64,000 nucleotides of DNA from Marinobacter halotolerans. GTDB taxonomy: Bacteria; Pseudomonadota; Gammaproteobacteria; Pseudomonadales; Oleiphilaceae. Of this stretch, positions 34,501 through 44,577 are shown one piece after another. The notes beneath the pieces are model-generated. The model was not told where the DNA came from. It ran no database searches and worked only from the letters and a program-made list of their open reading frames with translations. The DNA is taken from contig NZ_VMHP01000001.1 in assembly GCF_008795985.1 (NCBI RefSeq), positions 992,001 through 1,056,000 of the forward strand. Direction: 5' to 3'. How positions within the stretch are numbered: position 1 is the stretch's first letter; every line of letters starts with the position of its first letter. A program made the position numbers and the translations under genes.

Positions 34501-35526
34501 ATGACTGATCGATACCGCACACTCGTCGCACTGACTATCCTCGCCATTTCAGGATGCACATCGCTGTCTGCTGGGGGTTCAGGTCCAGACCAGGGCTCAG
34601 GCATTGTGCCACCACAATCGCAGTACGATTCTATCATTACCGACAGCGACGGCAGCCTGCTCTCTGTCAACGGGCTTGCCAACGCGCTGGCAACCGCCGA
34701 TGTGGTGGTTATCGGTGAATACCACGGCCACCATGGCGCCCATCTGTTGCAGTCGCTGGTACGTTCGGCACTTTATCAGCAACGTCCGCAGCAGGTGCTG
34801 ACGATGGAACAATTCACCCTGGAAGACCAGCGTGAACTTGATCGTTACCTCGGCGGGCAGACCGGTGAGGAAGAACTGATTGCCGACACCGATGCCTGGT
34901 CGAACTACAAGGCCTCTTACAGGCCTCTTGTGGAGTTCTCTAAAAATCGGAATATTCCGGTGGTGGCCGCCAACGCACCGGCGGATGTTGTGCGCTGTGT
35001 CGGCCGCCGGGGCGAAGCCTGGCTTGATCAACTCGAGCCCGCTCAGCGGGCGCGGCTGCCGGACGAACCGTTTGTAGATACCCCGGCCTATCGCGACAAG
35101 TTCTTCCGGATTATGGGACACGGCCACGGCATCAGTGATGATCAGTCGAGGGACAGCCAGCGCCTGGAAAACAGCTACAAAGCGCAGCTTCTGAGGGACA
35201 ACACCATGGCAGATCAGGTGATCGAAGCGCTGGCTGATAATCCCGGCCATCAGGTGATCCACCTGACCGGCACTTTCCACGCCGAGGACCGCCTGGGCAT
35301 GGTGGCGGTGCTGGAGAAAAAGCGCCCGGATCTGGAAGTGGCGGTTATCAGCCCGGTGCTCTGGGACGCAGATGATAGCCTCCAGAGCCTACTGGGGGCC
35401 AATCGGGGAAAGGGCGATTTCCTCTATTTCCTGCAGCCACTGCCCGAGCCCTACAAGAACAGTGAACGTCAGCGCGAGGCCATGATGAAGCAGTTCCGCG
35501 AAGCATCGGAAATATCCTGCGACTGA
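34501..35526 (+). CDS. ChaN-family lipoprotein
   Basis: A 341-residue lipoprotein: signal peptide with lipobox AISGC, then a low-complexity stretch (SLSAGGSGPDQGSG). The ChaN/PhuW-type domain follows with VVVIGEYHGHHGAHLLQSL, MEQFTLEDQRELDRYL and the late HLTGTFHAEDRLG motif. Family members have been linked to haem binding and iron uptake, but the activity of this one is unknown. It is divergent from sulP with only 72 bases between. Confidence 0.82.
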   Translation: MTDRYRTLVALTILAISGCTSLSAGGSGPDQGSGIVPPQSQYDSIITDSDGSLLSVNGLANALATADVVVIGEYHGHHGAHLLQSLVRSALYQQRPQQVLTMEQFTLEDQRELDRYLGGQTGEEELIADTDAWSNYKASYRPLVEFSKNRNIPVVAANAPADVVRCVGRRGEAWLDQLEPAQRARLPDEPFVDTPAYRDKFFRIMGHGHGISDDQSRDSQRLENSYKAQLLRDNTMADQVIEALADNPGHQVIHLTGTFHAEDRLGMVAVLEKKRPDLEVAVISPVLWDADDSLQSLLGANRGKGDFLYFLQPLPEPYKNSERQREAMMKQFREASEISCD

Positions 35527-35549
35527 ACAGTGGCCTGCCGGCACCTTGC

Positions 35550-36089
35550 CTATTCCTCTTCGACCGATCGCAGTTGACGGCTGAACGCCTGCTCGTCCGC
35601 TTCGCCAAACAAGACAAAGCGTACCCGGCGGACACTTTCAAGCCGCGGTAAAACGCCTATCACCGTATCCAGGGCCATCTCGGCCGCGCCTTCGAGGGGA
35701 TATCCGAAAGCCCCAGCGGAAATCGCCGGAAAGGCCACGGATTCAATGCCCATACTATCGGCCAGTTCCAGCGCGTTCCGGTAGCAATCCGCCAGCAGCT
35801 GATCCGAGGGCTCGTCAACGCCATAAACAGGTCCCAGGCAATGAATCACATACTGGTTTGGCAGATTGTGAGCCCCTGAGATCACCGCTTCGCCCGGCTT
35901 AATCGGCGCCATCGGCTGGCACTCCTCCGCCAGCCGCGGGCCGGCGGCGGAATGAATCGCACCGGCCACGCCGCCACCGGACATCAATTGGGCATTGGCG
36001 GCGTTAACAACAGCCTCGATGTCATTCTGACGGGTAATGTCGCCCCGCACGCACTCCACTATTTTTCCGTTCAGTTCAACCTGTGCCAT
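35550..36089 (-). CDS. Macrodomain protein (O-acetyl-ADP-ribose deacetylase type)
   Basis: A 179-residue single macrodomain, a cytoplasmic fold that binds or hydrolyses ADP-ribose derivatives. Visible motifs are the ADP-ribose loop AVVNAANAQLMSGGGVAGAIH and SIAFPAIS-like SVAFPAISAGAFGYP. The YmdB/MacroD-type layout suggests deacetylation of O-acetyl-ADP-ribose or removal of mono-ADP-ribose. It lies just downstream of cra on the same strand (23 bases), perhaps cotranscribed. Confidence 0.88.
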   Translation of the reverse strand: MAQVELNGKIVECVRGDITRQNDIEAVVNAANAQLMSGGGVAGAIHSAAGPRLAEECQPMAPIKPGEAVISGAHNLPNQYVIHCLGPVYGVDEPSDQLLADCYRNALELADSMGIESVAFPAISAGAFGYPLEGAAEMALDTVIGVLPRLESVRRVRFVLFGEADEQAFSRQLRSVEEE

Positions 36090-36112
36090 GGGAATCCTCC
36101 ACGGCCATCGGC

Positions 36113-37096
36113 TCAGCGACGTCGTTTCAGCGACCGGTTAATGATGATGGTCTCCGGCTCGCTGTGACCCGAAATTGCTGCAAGCGCCCGTTCCAGTGTC
36201 GCTTCGGCAATGGCCTCGTGTTTCTGTGGTAACGAGTGAACTCGGACCGGCAGGAAATCCAGCAGCCGGTCATCTCCGAAGGTAGCTATCCGCAGCGACT
36301 CCGGCAAGCCGCCGGGCTGTTCAAGCAACGTATCAAGCACCCCTTGCAGCAATGTATAGGACGCGGTGATCAGCGCATCTGGCAGGCCCTGTTCGGCCAG
36401 AACCCGATGCATCAGGGCGGCGCCAGTGGCTCGGTCGTAGTGGTCGCCACTGCAGACCGACCAGCGGGCGCCGCGAGTCCGCGCCACTTCCTCAAAGCCC
36501 CGGCGACGCTCCCGGGTCATTACAAGGTCTGGCAGGGCATCCAGCCAGACCACTGAATCTGTGCCCGGTTCCAGCACCGACCGGGTCAGAGCAGCCGCCC
36601 CCTTGCGATTATCGCTGACCACGCAACTGATCAGGCCCGGCGACTGGGCCCGGTCCACGGCGATGACCGGAAGCCCGTCTTGCTGCATCTGCTGATAGAA
36701 AGGGTCATCCGGCGCCAGCGCGCTGGCAACAATCAGCACATCACATCGTCTGGCTTTGAGGGAACGAGCAAGTTCGCGCTCGGTCTCCGGGTCGTCCCCG
36801 GAACCGGCAATCAGTAGTTGATAACCCCGGGCACGGGCGCCCTGCTCCAGCAACTTGGCTAGTCGTGCATAGCTCGCATTCTCAAGGTCCGGCAGGATGA
36901 ACCCCAGGGTGCGGCTGGCACCACCACGGAGGGCCGCCGCCTGGGTATCAATCTGAAAATGGTATTCCCGGGCCGTGGCCAGCACCCTGTCGATGGTAGC
37001 CTGTTTGATTCTGCGCGCCGGCCCCTGGCCGTTGATGACGTAGCTTGCAGTGGTGCGTGACACCCCGGCAAGTCGGGCGAGTTCTGCAAGAGTCAT
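36113..37096 (-). CDS. cra: Catabolite repressor/activator Cra (FruR), LacI family
   Basis: A 327-residue LacI-family regulator. The N-terminal helix-turn-helix reads LAELARLAGVSRTTASYVIN, the linker and hinge follow, and then a periplasmic-binding-protein-like sensor domain (residues about 60-327). It is divergent from the fructose PTS operon with 125 bases between. In that gap lies a palindrome that fits a Cra operator. In pseudomonads FruR/Cra represses fruBKA and is released by fructose 1-phosphate; the same is expected here. Confidence 0.88.
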   Translation of the reverse strand: MTLAELARLAGVSRTTASYVINGQGPARRIKQATIDRVLATAREYHFQIDTQAAALRGGASRTLGFILPDLENASYARLAKLLEQGARARGYQLLIAGSGDDPETERELARSLKARRCDVLIVASALAPDDPFYQQMQQDGLPVIAVDRAQSPGLISCVVSDNRKGAAALTRSVLEPGTDSVVWLDALPDLVMTRERRRGFEEVARTRGARWSVCSGDHYDRATGAALMHRVLAEQGLPDALITASYTLLQGVLDTLLEQPGGLPESLRIATFGDDRLLDFLPVRVHSLPQKHEAIAEATLERALAAISGHSEPETIIINRSLKRRR

Positions 37097-37150
37097 GGGG
37101 CGATTTCCTCCCGGGTACAGATTGCTTGATTTCTGATCAGATCTGTTTCA

Positions 37151-37162
37151 TGATTCATTTTA
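37151..37162 (+). promoter_or_regulatory. Possible second Cra half-site
   Basis: TGATTCATTTTA resembles one half of the Cra consensus TGAAACGTTTCA. It lies 5 bases before the better operator. It may be chance. Confidence 0.25.
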
Positions 37163-37167
37163 TGACT

Positions 37168-37183
37168 GCTGACACGATTCAGC
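37168..37183 (+). promoter_or_regulatory. Cra (FruR) operator of the fru operon
   Basis: GCTGACACGATTCAGC is a near-palindrome matching the enterobacterial Cra consensus GCTGAATCGTTTCAGC at most positions. It lies 39 bases before the ATG of the EIIA-HPr-EI gene, within the cra-fru divergent region. Confidence 0.65.
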
Positions 37184-37221
37184 AAGCCTGTTTGCCAACA
37201 ACAAAAGCGAGGCCACACCCG

Positions 37222-40056
37222 ATGCTGACGCTGACCGCCAACGATATCCGCCTCGGCTGCAAGGCCACCGACTGGCAGGACGCCCTGAACCAGGCCAGTG
37301 AGCACCTGCAGGAAGCTGGCCGCATCACCGCCGACTATCACGCTGGCATGCTGGCGCGGGAACAACAGTCTTCGACGGTTCTCGGCAATGGTATCGCCAT
37401 TCCCCACGGCACGCCGGAAAGTCGTAATGCAGTGATCAGCACGGGCATCCGGGTGTTGCAGTTTCCCCAGGGCGTAAAATGGCACGACGACCGCACCGTG
37501 TATGTTCTGGTGGCCATCGCTGCACAGTCGGATGAACACCTGGATATTCTGCGCCATCTGACCCGGGTGCTCGACAAACCGGGCCTGTCGCAGCAGTTGG
37601 CGCAGACCACCGAAACCACCGCGCTGGCAGCGCTGCTGTCAAAGGAACCGGTGGTTCCCAAATGCGACGCGGACACCCTTTGCCTGGGCGTAGAAACCCG
37701 CTCCGGAACCGAGCTGGCGATGAACGCTGCCGCCCGTCTGCAGAGCCTGGGCTGCGTGGACAGTGCATTCATGAAGGAAATTGTCGGCCAGCCAGCGGTC
37801 AGTCTTGGCCAGGGTTTCTGGCTGGTTCACCACAGCATTGGCAACCGGCGCCCTGCTCTGGCTCTCGCAACGCCCAGGGAAGCAACCGAAGAACTGGCGG
37901 GAGTTTTCTGCCTTGCCGGTCTGGGTGACGACTGCCGCGAGCTGCTTGAACGCATCGACAACTTTCTGGCCCAGAATACGCCGCTGCAGGGCCGCTCCGT
38001 CGATGCGGTGCTATCCCGGCTATCCGGCGAACAGGCCAACGCGGTCAGCGAACGAGTTCGGCTGCTGAACACCCATGGTCTTCACGCCCGGCCGGCCAAA
38101 CAGCTGGTTCAAGAGGCCCGCAGGCACAATGCCGACATCCGCCTGCGTCTGGAAGAGGGCGACGGCAACTCCGTCTCCGCCACCAGCCTCACTCGCATCA
38201 TCGGGCTGGGTGCCCGCCGGGGCCAGACTCTGGTGGTTTCCGCCTCCGGTAGCGAAGCAGAACAGGCAGTGAGTCACGTCTGCCAGGCCGTCCGGGACGG
38301 ACTGGGGGAATCGGTTTCGCCCTTGAGACCGCAGGAAACAGAGCAGAAAGCACCAACACCGGAAGCTCCGCCGGAGCCTCTGGCCGATGACGAGCCGCTG
38401 AAGGCGGTCGCCGCATCGCCGGGGCTGGCGCTGGCCCCGGCCTTTATCATGCGACAGCCAGTACTGGACTATGCCGCCACAGCCGGCGACCCGGACGAGC
38501 AGAACAGCCGACTGGGCAGGGCCATCGACGAGGCGGATGGCCAGTTACGCACACTGATCCGACAGGCTGAAGGTGGTGAAGCCGCGCCAATTCTGTCGGT
38601 ACATGTGGAAATGCTGCAGGACGACGACCTTCGGCAGGCCGCTCAGGAGGCTATTAACGAGGGCAGCTCCGCTGAAGCCGGCTGGTGGCAGGCAATCGAC
38701 ACTGCCGCCCGGGCCCAGGAAGCGCTGCCCGACCGCCTGCTGGCCGAGCGGGCGGCTGACCTGCGGGATGTGGGCCGCCGCGTGCTGGCCAACCTCTGTG
38801 GTGTTGCCACCCCCACGCCGCCGGACGAGTCCTACGTGCTGGTGTCTGACGACCTGGGCCCGTCTGATGTCGCGCGGCTGGATACCCGAAGGGTTCGCGG
38901 ACTGGTAACCGCCCGGGGCGGCGCCACCTCTCACAGTGCCATTCTGGCAAGGGCTCTGGGCCTGCCGGCGGTGGTGGGCACCGGCGAGCGGATTCTGACT
39001 CTTGATGATGGTGTTGACCTGGTGGTTGATGGCGAGCGCGGCTGCGTGGTGCCCAATCCGGGCCCGGAGCGTCGTGAACGCATCAATCGCAGGCTGGACC
39101 AGCTTGCCCGCCTTCAGACGGACGCCCACGAATGCCGCAACGATGCGGCCACCACCACCGACGGCCACACCATTGAGGTCTGCGCCAACCTGGGCAATAC
39201 CGCCCATACCTCCGACGCCGTGGAACGGGGCGCCGATGGCATCGGCCTGCTGCGCACCGAGTTCATTTTCATGGCACATCCGGAAGCACCGGACCTGGAC
39301 ACCCAGGTGAAGGAATACCGCCACGCTTTTGATGCCCTGAACGGCCTGCCACTGGTTGCCCGCACCCTGGACGTGGGTGGCGACAAACCGCTGGACTACT
39401 GGCCATTGCCTCAGGAAGACAATCCGTTCCTGGGGATGAGGGGGATTCGCCTGTCATTGACGCGCCCGAACATCCTCGAGACCCAGATCCGCGCCTTGCT
39501 GACCGCCGCCGACAACCGCCCGCTGCGGATCATGTTCCCCATGGTCAAAGACCTGGCGGAATTCCGCGCCGCCAAAGCCATTGTCGAGCGGGCCCGCGCC
39601 GATATTCCCTGCCAGGATCTGCAGGTCGGCGTGATGATCGAAGTGCCCTCCTGCGCACTGCTTGCGCACACCCTTGCGCCGGAAGTGGACTTTTTCTCGG
39701 TGGGAACCAACGATCTGACCCAGTACACACTGGCGATCGACCGCGGCCACGGTCAGCTTTCGGCGGAATCCGACGGCCTGCACCCCTCGGTGCTGCAACT
39801 GATCCGCATGACGGTCGAGGCCGCTCACGCCCACCAGCGTTGGGTCGGCGTCTGCGGCGAACTGGCTTCCGACCCCCAGGCCATTCCGGTACTGCTGGGC
39901 CTGGAGGTGGACGAGCTGTCGGTCACCAGTCGGCGGGTACCTTTGGTGAAAGCCTGCATTCGCGGGCTGAGCCTGGGCCAGGCACGGAAACAGGCCACTC
40001 TGGCCCTGGGCAAAGCGACCGCCGCCGAGGTGCGCGACGCCCTGGAGGCCCAGTAA
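37222..40056 (+). CDS. fruB: Fructose PTS multiphosphoryl protein (EIIA-HPr-EI fusion)
   Basis: The protein takes phosphate from PEP and passes it to FruA. It has 944 residues from the ATG at 37222; the open frame extends upstream to 37045 into cra but has no support. The domain order is EIIA-fru (residues 1-145, phospho-His62 in AIPHGTPES), a linker domain, HPr (about 270-365, His288 in GLHARPAKQ), and enzyme I (about 395-944, His571 in [34 protein letters not shown]). This single-polypeptide arrangement is typical of pseudomonads, where fructose is the main PTS sugar. FruK begins in its stop codon. Confidence 0.95.
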   Translation: MLTLTANDIRLGCKATDWQDALNQASEHLQEAGRITADYHAGMLAREQQSSTVLGNGIAIPHGTPESRNAVISTGIRVLQFPQGVKWHDDRTVYVLVAIAAQSDEHLDILRHLTRVLDKPGLSQQLAQTTETTALAALLSKEPVVPKCDADTLCLGVETRSGTELAMNAAARLQSLGCVDSAFMKEIVGQPAVSLGQGFWLVHHSIGNRRPALALATPREATEELAGVFCLAGLGDDCRELLERIDNFLAQNTPLQGRSVDAVLSRLSGEQANAVSERVRLLNTHGLHARPAKQLVQEARRHNADIRLRLEEGDGNSVSATSLTRIIGLGARRGQTLVVSASGSEAEQAVSHVCQAVRDGLGESVSPLRPQETEQKAPTPEAPPEPLADDEPLKAVAASPGLALAPAFIMRQPVLDYAATAGDPDEQNSRLGRAIDEADGQLRTLIRQAEGGEAAPILSVHVEMLQDDDLRQAAQEAINEGSSAEAGWWQAIDTAARAQEALPDRLLAERAADLRDVGRRVLANLCGVATPTPPDESYVLVSDDLGPSDVARLDTRRVRGLVTARGGATSHSAILARALGLPAVVGTGERILTLDDGVDLVVDGERGCVVPNPGPERRERINRRLDQLARLQTDAHECRNDAATTTDGHTIEVCANLGNTAHTSDAVERGADGIGLLRTEFIFMAHPEAPDLDTQVKEYRHAFDALNGLPLVARTLDVGGDKPLDYWPLPQEDNPFLGMRGIRLSLTRPNILETQIRALLTAADNRPLRIMFPMVKDLAEFRAAKAIVERARADIPCQDLQVGVMIEVPSCALLAHTLAPEVDFFSVGTNDLTQYTLAIDRGHGQLSAESDGLHPSVLQLIRMTVEAAHAHQRWVGVCGELASDPQAIPVLLGLEVDELSVTSRRVPLVKACIRGLSLGQARKQATLALGKATAAEVRDALEAQ

Positions 40057-41021
40057 TGGCGCGCATACTCACGATTACACTGAATCCGGCGCTGGATCTG
40101 AACCTCGAAACCGGCGCGGTCAGCCTCGGAACCGTCAATCGTTCCAGAACCACGCGCCTGGACGCCGCCGGCAAGGGCATTAACCTCGGCTGCGTGCTGT
40201 CCCGTCTGGGCCACAGGGTCTGTGTCTCCGGCCTGCTGGGCGGCCTCAACGCCGCCCCCTTCGAGCGCCTGTTCGAAACCGAGCTTCTGGAGGACCGTTT
40301 TATCCGGGTGCCCGGGCAAAATCGCATCAACGTAAAAATCGCCGAAGACGATGGCCGGGTAACTGACCTTAACGGCCCCGGGTTCACAGCACCCCCCGAT
40401 TCACTGCAACAACTCGAAGCCAGCCTCGACAACCTGCTTAGCGAATGCGACGCACTCGCCATTGCCGGCAGCCTACCCGCGGACGTCTCACCGGAAGCAT
40501 TATCCAGGTTGATCGCCCGAGCCAGGAAAGCCGAGGTGCCGGTGTGGCTGGACACCAGTGGCCCGGCCCTGGCTGCCGGAATTGCTGCCCTGCCGGACGG
40601 CATCAAACCGAATCTGGGTGAACTGTCGCAATGGGCAGGCCGGCCAATGAATAGCCCGGAAGCCATACACCGGGCGGCCCGCAAGCTTCAGGACGGCGGC
40701 ATCGACAATGTCGTGATTTCCATGGGCGCCAAAGGCGTGCTCTGGCTTTCGCCCCGGGGCAACTGGCAGTCGTGCCCGCCGCCGGTGCGGGCTGTGAGTA
40801 CCGTCTGCGCTGGCGACACGCTGCTTGCCGGCCTGCTCCATGGGCTACTTGAAGATCACCACCCCGAGCAGGTGCTGTCCACCGCCACTGCTCTGTCCGC
40901 CGAGTGCGTTCGCCATACCGGTGTCGGCGACCCGATGGCGGAAGACTTCACCCGACTGATCCAGCAAACCCGCGTCACCCCCTGGCCCGGGCAAAACAAC
41001 AATGGGGAGATGCCATTATGA
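40056..41021 (+). CDS. fruK: 1-phosphofructokinase
   Basis: FruK phosphorylates fructose 1-phosphate to fructose 1,6-bisphosphate with ATP. It is a PfkB/ribokinase-family protein of 321 residues from the ATG at 40056, which overlaps the fruB stop (TAATG). Visible motifs are TLNPALDLNL, GKGINLGCVLSRLG and the C-terminal anion-hole signature VCAGDTLLAGLLHG with the catalytic Asp. FruA overlaps its stop by four bases (ATGA). Confidence 0.95.
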   Translation: MARILTITLNPALDLNLETGAVSLGTVNRSRTTRLDAAGKGINLGCVLSRLGHRVCVSGLLGGLNAAPFERLFETELLEDRFIRVPGQNRINVKIAEDDGRVTDLNGPGFTAPPDSLQQLEASLDNLLSECDALAIAGSLPADVSPEALSRLIARARKAEVPVWLDTSGPALAAGIAALPDGIKPNLGELSQWAGRPMNSPEAIHRAARKLQDGGIDNVVISMGAKGVLWLSPRGNWQSCPPPVRAVSTVCAGDTLLAGLLHGLLEDHHPEQVLSTATALSAECVRHTGVGDPMAEDFTRLIQQTRVTPWPGQNNNGEMPL

Positions 41022-42754
41022 GACTGATCATTGTTACCGCCTGCCCCCAGGGTGTCGCGACCAGCTTTCTGGCGGCCCGGGCGCTGGAACGTGCGGCGCA
41101 GAATAAAGGCTGGGAAGCCAGCACCGACATCCGCACGCCGCAGCAGCGATCCTCTGTCCTTTCCGGGGAAGAGATTGCATCGGCGGACCTTGTGATTGCC
41201 GCTATCAGCACACCAACCGACCTGAGCGCCTTCGCCGGGAAGCGCCTTTACCAGGTGCCATTAACCCAAGCCCTGCCCGAGCCTATGGCGGTTCTGGAAG
41301 AGGCTGAAAAACAGGCAGAACCCTACCAGCCATCGGAATCCGCCGGGACGGAAACGGCACCCGCTGGCTCCGAGGGCAAACGTATCGTCGCCGTCACGGC
41401 CTGCCCGACCGGCGTTGCCCACACCTTCATGGCGGCCGAGGCCCTGACGACCGCGGCCACCGAGGCGGGCCACCAGATTCGCGTTGAAACCCAGGGTTCC
41501 GTGGGCGCCCAGGACCCGTTGACCGCGGAGGAAATTGAAGCGGCGGATGTAGTCATCCTGGCCTGCGATATCGAAGTGGATCCCGGTCGTTTCGCCGGCA
41601 AGCGGCTCTGGCGTACATCAACCGGCAATGCCCTGAAAAAGCCCGGGCCCACAATCGAAGACGCACTCGCCAAGGCTGCGGTCGAGTCCAGCGAGAAAAA
41701 AGCGTCCGCGTCCGGCGGCGGCGAAAGCAAGGGTCCCTACAAGCATCTGCTGACCGGTGTTTCCTTCATGCTGCCCATGGTAGTGGCAGGCGGGCTGTTG
41801 ATCGCCCTGTCCTTTGTATTCGGGATTGATGCCTTTGAACAGGAAGGCACATTGGCCGCCGCGCTGATGCAGATCGGCGGCGGTACCGCTTTCAAGCTGA
41901 TGATCCCGCTGCTTGCCGGCTACATTGCCTGGTCCATTGCCGACCGCCCCGGCCTGGCACCGGGGATGATCGGCGGCTACCTGGCCAGCACGCTGGGTGC
42001 TGGTTTTCTTGGCGGTATCATCGCCGGTTTTCTCGCGGGGTACGTGGCCCGTTTTATCAGCCGCAAACTGCCAATGCCGGAAAGCATCGAATCACTCAAA
42101 CCCATTCTGATTATTCCGCTGTTCGCCAGCCTGATCACCGGGCTGGCCATGATCTACGTAGTCGGTGAACCGGCCGCCGCGCTGATGGACAGCATGACGG
42201 ACTTCCTGGAAAGCATGGGGACCACCAACGCCATTCTGCTGGGCGGCATTCTCGGGGCGATGATGTGCTTCGACCTGGGCGGGCCGGTCAACAAAGCCGC
42301 CTATACCTTCGGCGTGGGCCTGCTGTCGGAGGGAACCGGTGGCTCTGCCCCCATGGCCGCCATTATGGCGGCCGGCATGGTGCCGGCCATTGGCATGGGC
42401 GTGGCCAGTTTTGTGGCACGGGCCAAGTTTGCAGAGGCCGAACGCCAGGCCGGGCGGGCCTCTTTCGTGCTGGGGCTGTGCTTTATTTCCGAGGGCGCCA
42501 TTCCGTTCATGGCCAAGGATCCGCTGCGAGTGATTCCGGTGTGCATGATCGGCGGCGCCATCACCGGCGCACTGTCCATGCTGTTCGCGGTAAAACTGCT
42601 GGCGCCCCATGGCGGTCTGTTTGTACTGGCCATTCCCAATGCGGTCAGTGTGGTTCTGCCCTACGTGGCCGCCATCACCATCGGCTCGCTGGTGATCGGT
42701 TTTGGTTACGCCCTGATCAAAACCGGCAAGGCCGAGGTGGCGCCAACCTCCTGA
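41018..42754 (+). CDS. fruA: Fructose-specific PTS permease EIIB'BC
   Basis: FruA transports and phosphorylates fructose to fructose 1-phosphate. It has 578 residues from the ATG at 41018. Two EIIB-like domains come first: a degenerate B' with TACPQGVATSF (Cys9), and the active B with VTACPTGVAHTFMAAEAL (phospho-Cys129). The EIIC membrane domain follows from about residue 245, with GGPVNKAAYTFG and SEGAIPFMAKDP. It completes the fruBKA operon. Confidence 0.95.
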   Translation: MRLIIVTACPQGVATSFLAARALERAAQNKGWEASTDIRTPQQRSSVLSGEEIASADLVIAAISTPTDLSAFAGKRLYQVPLTQALPEPMAVLEEAEKQAEPYQPSESAGTETAPAGSEGKRIVAVTACPTGVAHTFMAAEALTTAATEAGHQIRVETQGSVGAQDPLTAEEIEAADVVILACDIEVDPGRFAGKRLWRTSTGNALKKPGPTIEDALAKAAVESSEKKASASGGGESKGPYKHLLTGVSFMLPMVVAGGLLIALSFVFGIDAFEQEGTLAAALMQIGGGTAFKLMIPLLAGYIAWSIADRPGLAPGMIGGYLASTLGAGFLGGIIAGFLAGYVARFISRKLPMPESIESLKPILIIPLFASLITGLAMIYVVGEPAAALMDSMTDFLESMGTTNAILLGGILGAMMCFDLGGPVNKAAYTFGVGLLSEGTGGSAPMAAIMAAGMVPAIGMGVASFVARAKFAEAERQAGRASFVLGLCFISEGAIPFMAKDPLRVIPVCMIGGAITGALSMLFAVKLLAPHGGLFVLAIPNAVSVVLPYVAAITIGSLVIGFGYALIKTGKAEVAPTS

Positions 42755-42763
42755 TCGTCGATG

Positions 42764-43864
42764 TTACTGGGTCTGCACCATCTCATCAGTAACCTGGTAG
42801 TCTCCGGCCAGCCAGCGCAGGATTTCCCTGGCGGCCGGGTGATCAAAGCCCCGGTAGCAGGCCGTCAGCGCCGCGTGGCGTTCCTCGCTGATCCGAGCCA
42901 GGCCGGTGTCCTGCAATACCAGCAGATCATTCACCAGCTGACGGGCCAGGTCCGCGCCCAGCACCTCGGTTGCCGCTTCGCGAAAGGCCTGCCCGTACTG
43001 GTAGTCCTTGCCCTGCTGATAATTCCGCGCCAGTGTTAGCGCCGGAATGGTGGTAAGTGTGGGCTGCAATGCCGGATTAATGGCATGTCCGGACAGGTAA
43101 TCGCCGTTAGCCGCCGGCCGGCCGGTGAACCCGCGCAGGTGCAGGTGTTGCGACATGCGATCGCCATCGTTCACCGGGTAGTTATCCCACAGCACCGGCT
43201 TGCGCCCCAGCGCCTGTGCAACCCGTTGCAGATGCCCGGGAGACACCTCACGGGAGCAGACCTCCTCGCCGGTCCAGAAGACCTGCACGGACGGATCCAG
43301 CGCCTTACCCAGATCTTCCAGATAGTGCGCCGGTCGCTGGCCAAACACCCGGTCCAGTACCGGGTCATCGGAATAGTAGCTGGGGCAGACAGTCAGCTGG
43401 TCTGCGCCGCTTCGCTCCGCCACCCAGTGGATAATATCGGCCTGGCAAACGGCCAGCCCCGGAGTGTCGCTTTTCATATCGTCGAAAAGAATCGCCAGAT
43501 CAGTAATGCCCAACTGGTCAAACACCGCCAGCTTCTGTGCCAGAGACGTTTTGGCGGAATCATTGAAGTTGTTGAAAACCTCGAAAGGGCTAAGTCCGAT
43601 ACCGAATTTCACGCCCTGTTCCGCGCAGAAATGCGCAAAATCAGCCAACTCACCGGCCACGGCATCGGGGTGAGGCTCGGTCCAGCGCCGGCGCAGGAAA
43701 GTATCAGCCTTGGGCGCATACCAGTAGTTGCGGTATCCGTGGGGTGCCAGGCAACGCACCACCTGCCGTCGCTCTTCCCACGTCCAGAGCGGGCCGTAGA
43801 AGCCTTCAATGATACCTAGCGGGGGCTGACCTGATGGGGGAGCAATCGACATTGATGAATCCAT
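42764..43864 (-). CDS. GH84-type beta-N-acetylglucosaminidase (O-GlcNAcase-like)
   Basis: A 366-residue protein of the NAGidase/GH84 family. The fold starts with GIIEGFYGPLWTWEERR and YWYAPKADTFLR, and shows the catalytic Asp pair in AILFDDMKSD. There is no signal peptide or transmembrane helix, so it should act in the cytoplasm. Family members remove GlcNAc from O-GlcNAc proteins or from peptidoglycan or chitin fragments. The bacterial substrate is unknown. It is shorter than secreted toxin-type GH84 enzymes and has only the catalytic domain. It converges on fruA with 9 bases between; a later in-frame ATG at 43852 is an alternative start. Confidence 0.8.
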   Translation of the reverse strand: MDSSMSIAPPSGQPPLGIIEGFYGPLWTWEERRQVVRCLAPHGYRNYWYAPKADTFLRRRWTEPHPDAVAGELADFAHFCAEQGVKFGIGLSPFEVFNNFNDSAKTSLAQKLAVFDQLGITDLAILFDDMKSDTPGLAVCQADIIHWVAERSGADQLTVCPSYYSDDPVLDRVFGQRPAHYLEDLGKALDPSVQVFWTGEEVCSREVSPGHLQRVAQALGRKPVLWDNYPVNDGDRMSQHLHLRGFTGRPAANGDYLSGHAINPALQPTLTTIPALTLARNYQQGKDYQYGQAFREAATEVLGADLARQLVNDLLVLQDTGLARISEERHAALTACYRGFDHPAAREILRWLAGDYQVTDEMVQTQ

Positions 43865-44014
43865 TTAACCGATACGGGTGAAGGCTCTGATTTGCGGAGG
43901 TTATCGCATAGTAACCCGGCGGTCACCGGACATTTGCCCCGATCTTCGCTAGACTTTAACAATATCCAACTTACAACAAATCGCCAGCACGAAGCGGTAG
44001 GAGGAGACTGCGCA

Positions 44015-44479
44015 ATGGAAATCAAAACCTACGAAGATCTTATTGAGTGGGCTCGCCAGCTCCACCGTCATCTGTCTCACTGTCTTTCCGAGTGTGCCAA
44101 GAAAAACCGGGACGAACGTGCAAGTGCCCTACTCGCCTACCTGGCGCGCCACGAGGCGGAAATTGAGCAGATCACCACGGAGTTCGAGAAGCAGGCCGAT
44201 AAAAAGGCCCTGCAAACCAGACTCTATGATTTCTATGAAAATGAGCACAGGGGCGTGAGAAACCACGATACCTGCGACGGTCATTACGCTGCGATGGATT
44301 TTGACACCATCACCCGGAAAATCTTCGAATTCCACGATCAGGTGATCAACCTTTACAAGGACCTTGCCCTTAAAACGGAAATACCCGAAGCCAGCGAACT
44401 CGTAGAGTCACTCCGTGAAATGGAGGAAAATGAAGCCATGAGGCTGGCGCATCAGGTCAGTTCAATGAACGACCTCTGA
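44015..44479 (+). CDS. Conserved small alpha-helical protein of unknown function
   Basis: 154 residues from the ATG at 44015, which has a strong ribosome site (GGAGGAG); upstream in-frame extension is not needed. The sequence is predicted to be wholly helical and charged, with a His/Cys-rich first helix (LHRHLSHCLSECAKK) and an HEAEIEQITTEFEKQ helix, so a helical-bundle fold resembling ferritin or hemerythrin types is possible. No catalytic motif is recognised. It stands alone between the GH84 gene and the LexA-controlled radical SAM gene. Confidence 0.65.
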   Translation: MEIKTYEDLIEWARQLHRHLSHCLSECAKKNRDERASALLAYLARHEAEIEQITTEFEKQADKKALQTRLYDFYENEHRGVRNHDTCDGHYAAMDFDTITRKIFEFHDQVINLYKDLALKTEIPEASELVESLREMEENEAMRLAHQVSSMNDL

Positions 44480-44543
44480 GGTTTGTCCGCAGGGGAATGA
44501 TGACTGGATTTTTGCTGGCGCCCGGAGTACTGTGGACATAAAG

Positions 44544-44563
44544 TACTGTACATAAAAACAGTG
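44544..44563 (+). promoter_or_regulatory. LexA (SOS) box upstream of the radical SAM gene
   Basis: TACTGTACATAAAAACAGTG agrees with the LexA consensus CTGT-N8-ACAG (44546-44561), flanked by the usual TA. It ends 14 bases before the ATG at 44578, so LexA would block transcription of that gene. Confidence 0.8.
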
Positions 44564-44577
44564 TTCCGGATTCTGCC

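Noticed and set aside
37132..37141. Palindrome TCTGATCAGA in the cra-fruB gap
   Set aside because: It is short and does not match a known operator; the Cra-like site nearby explains the region better.
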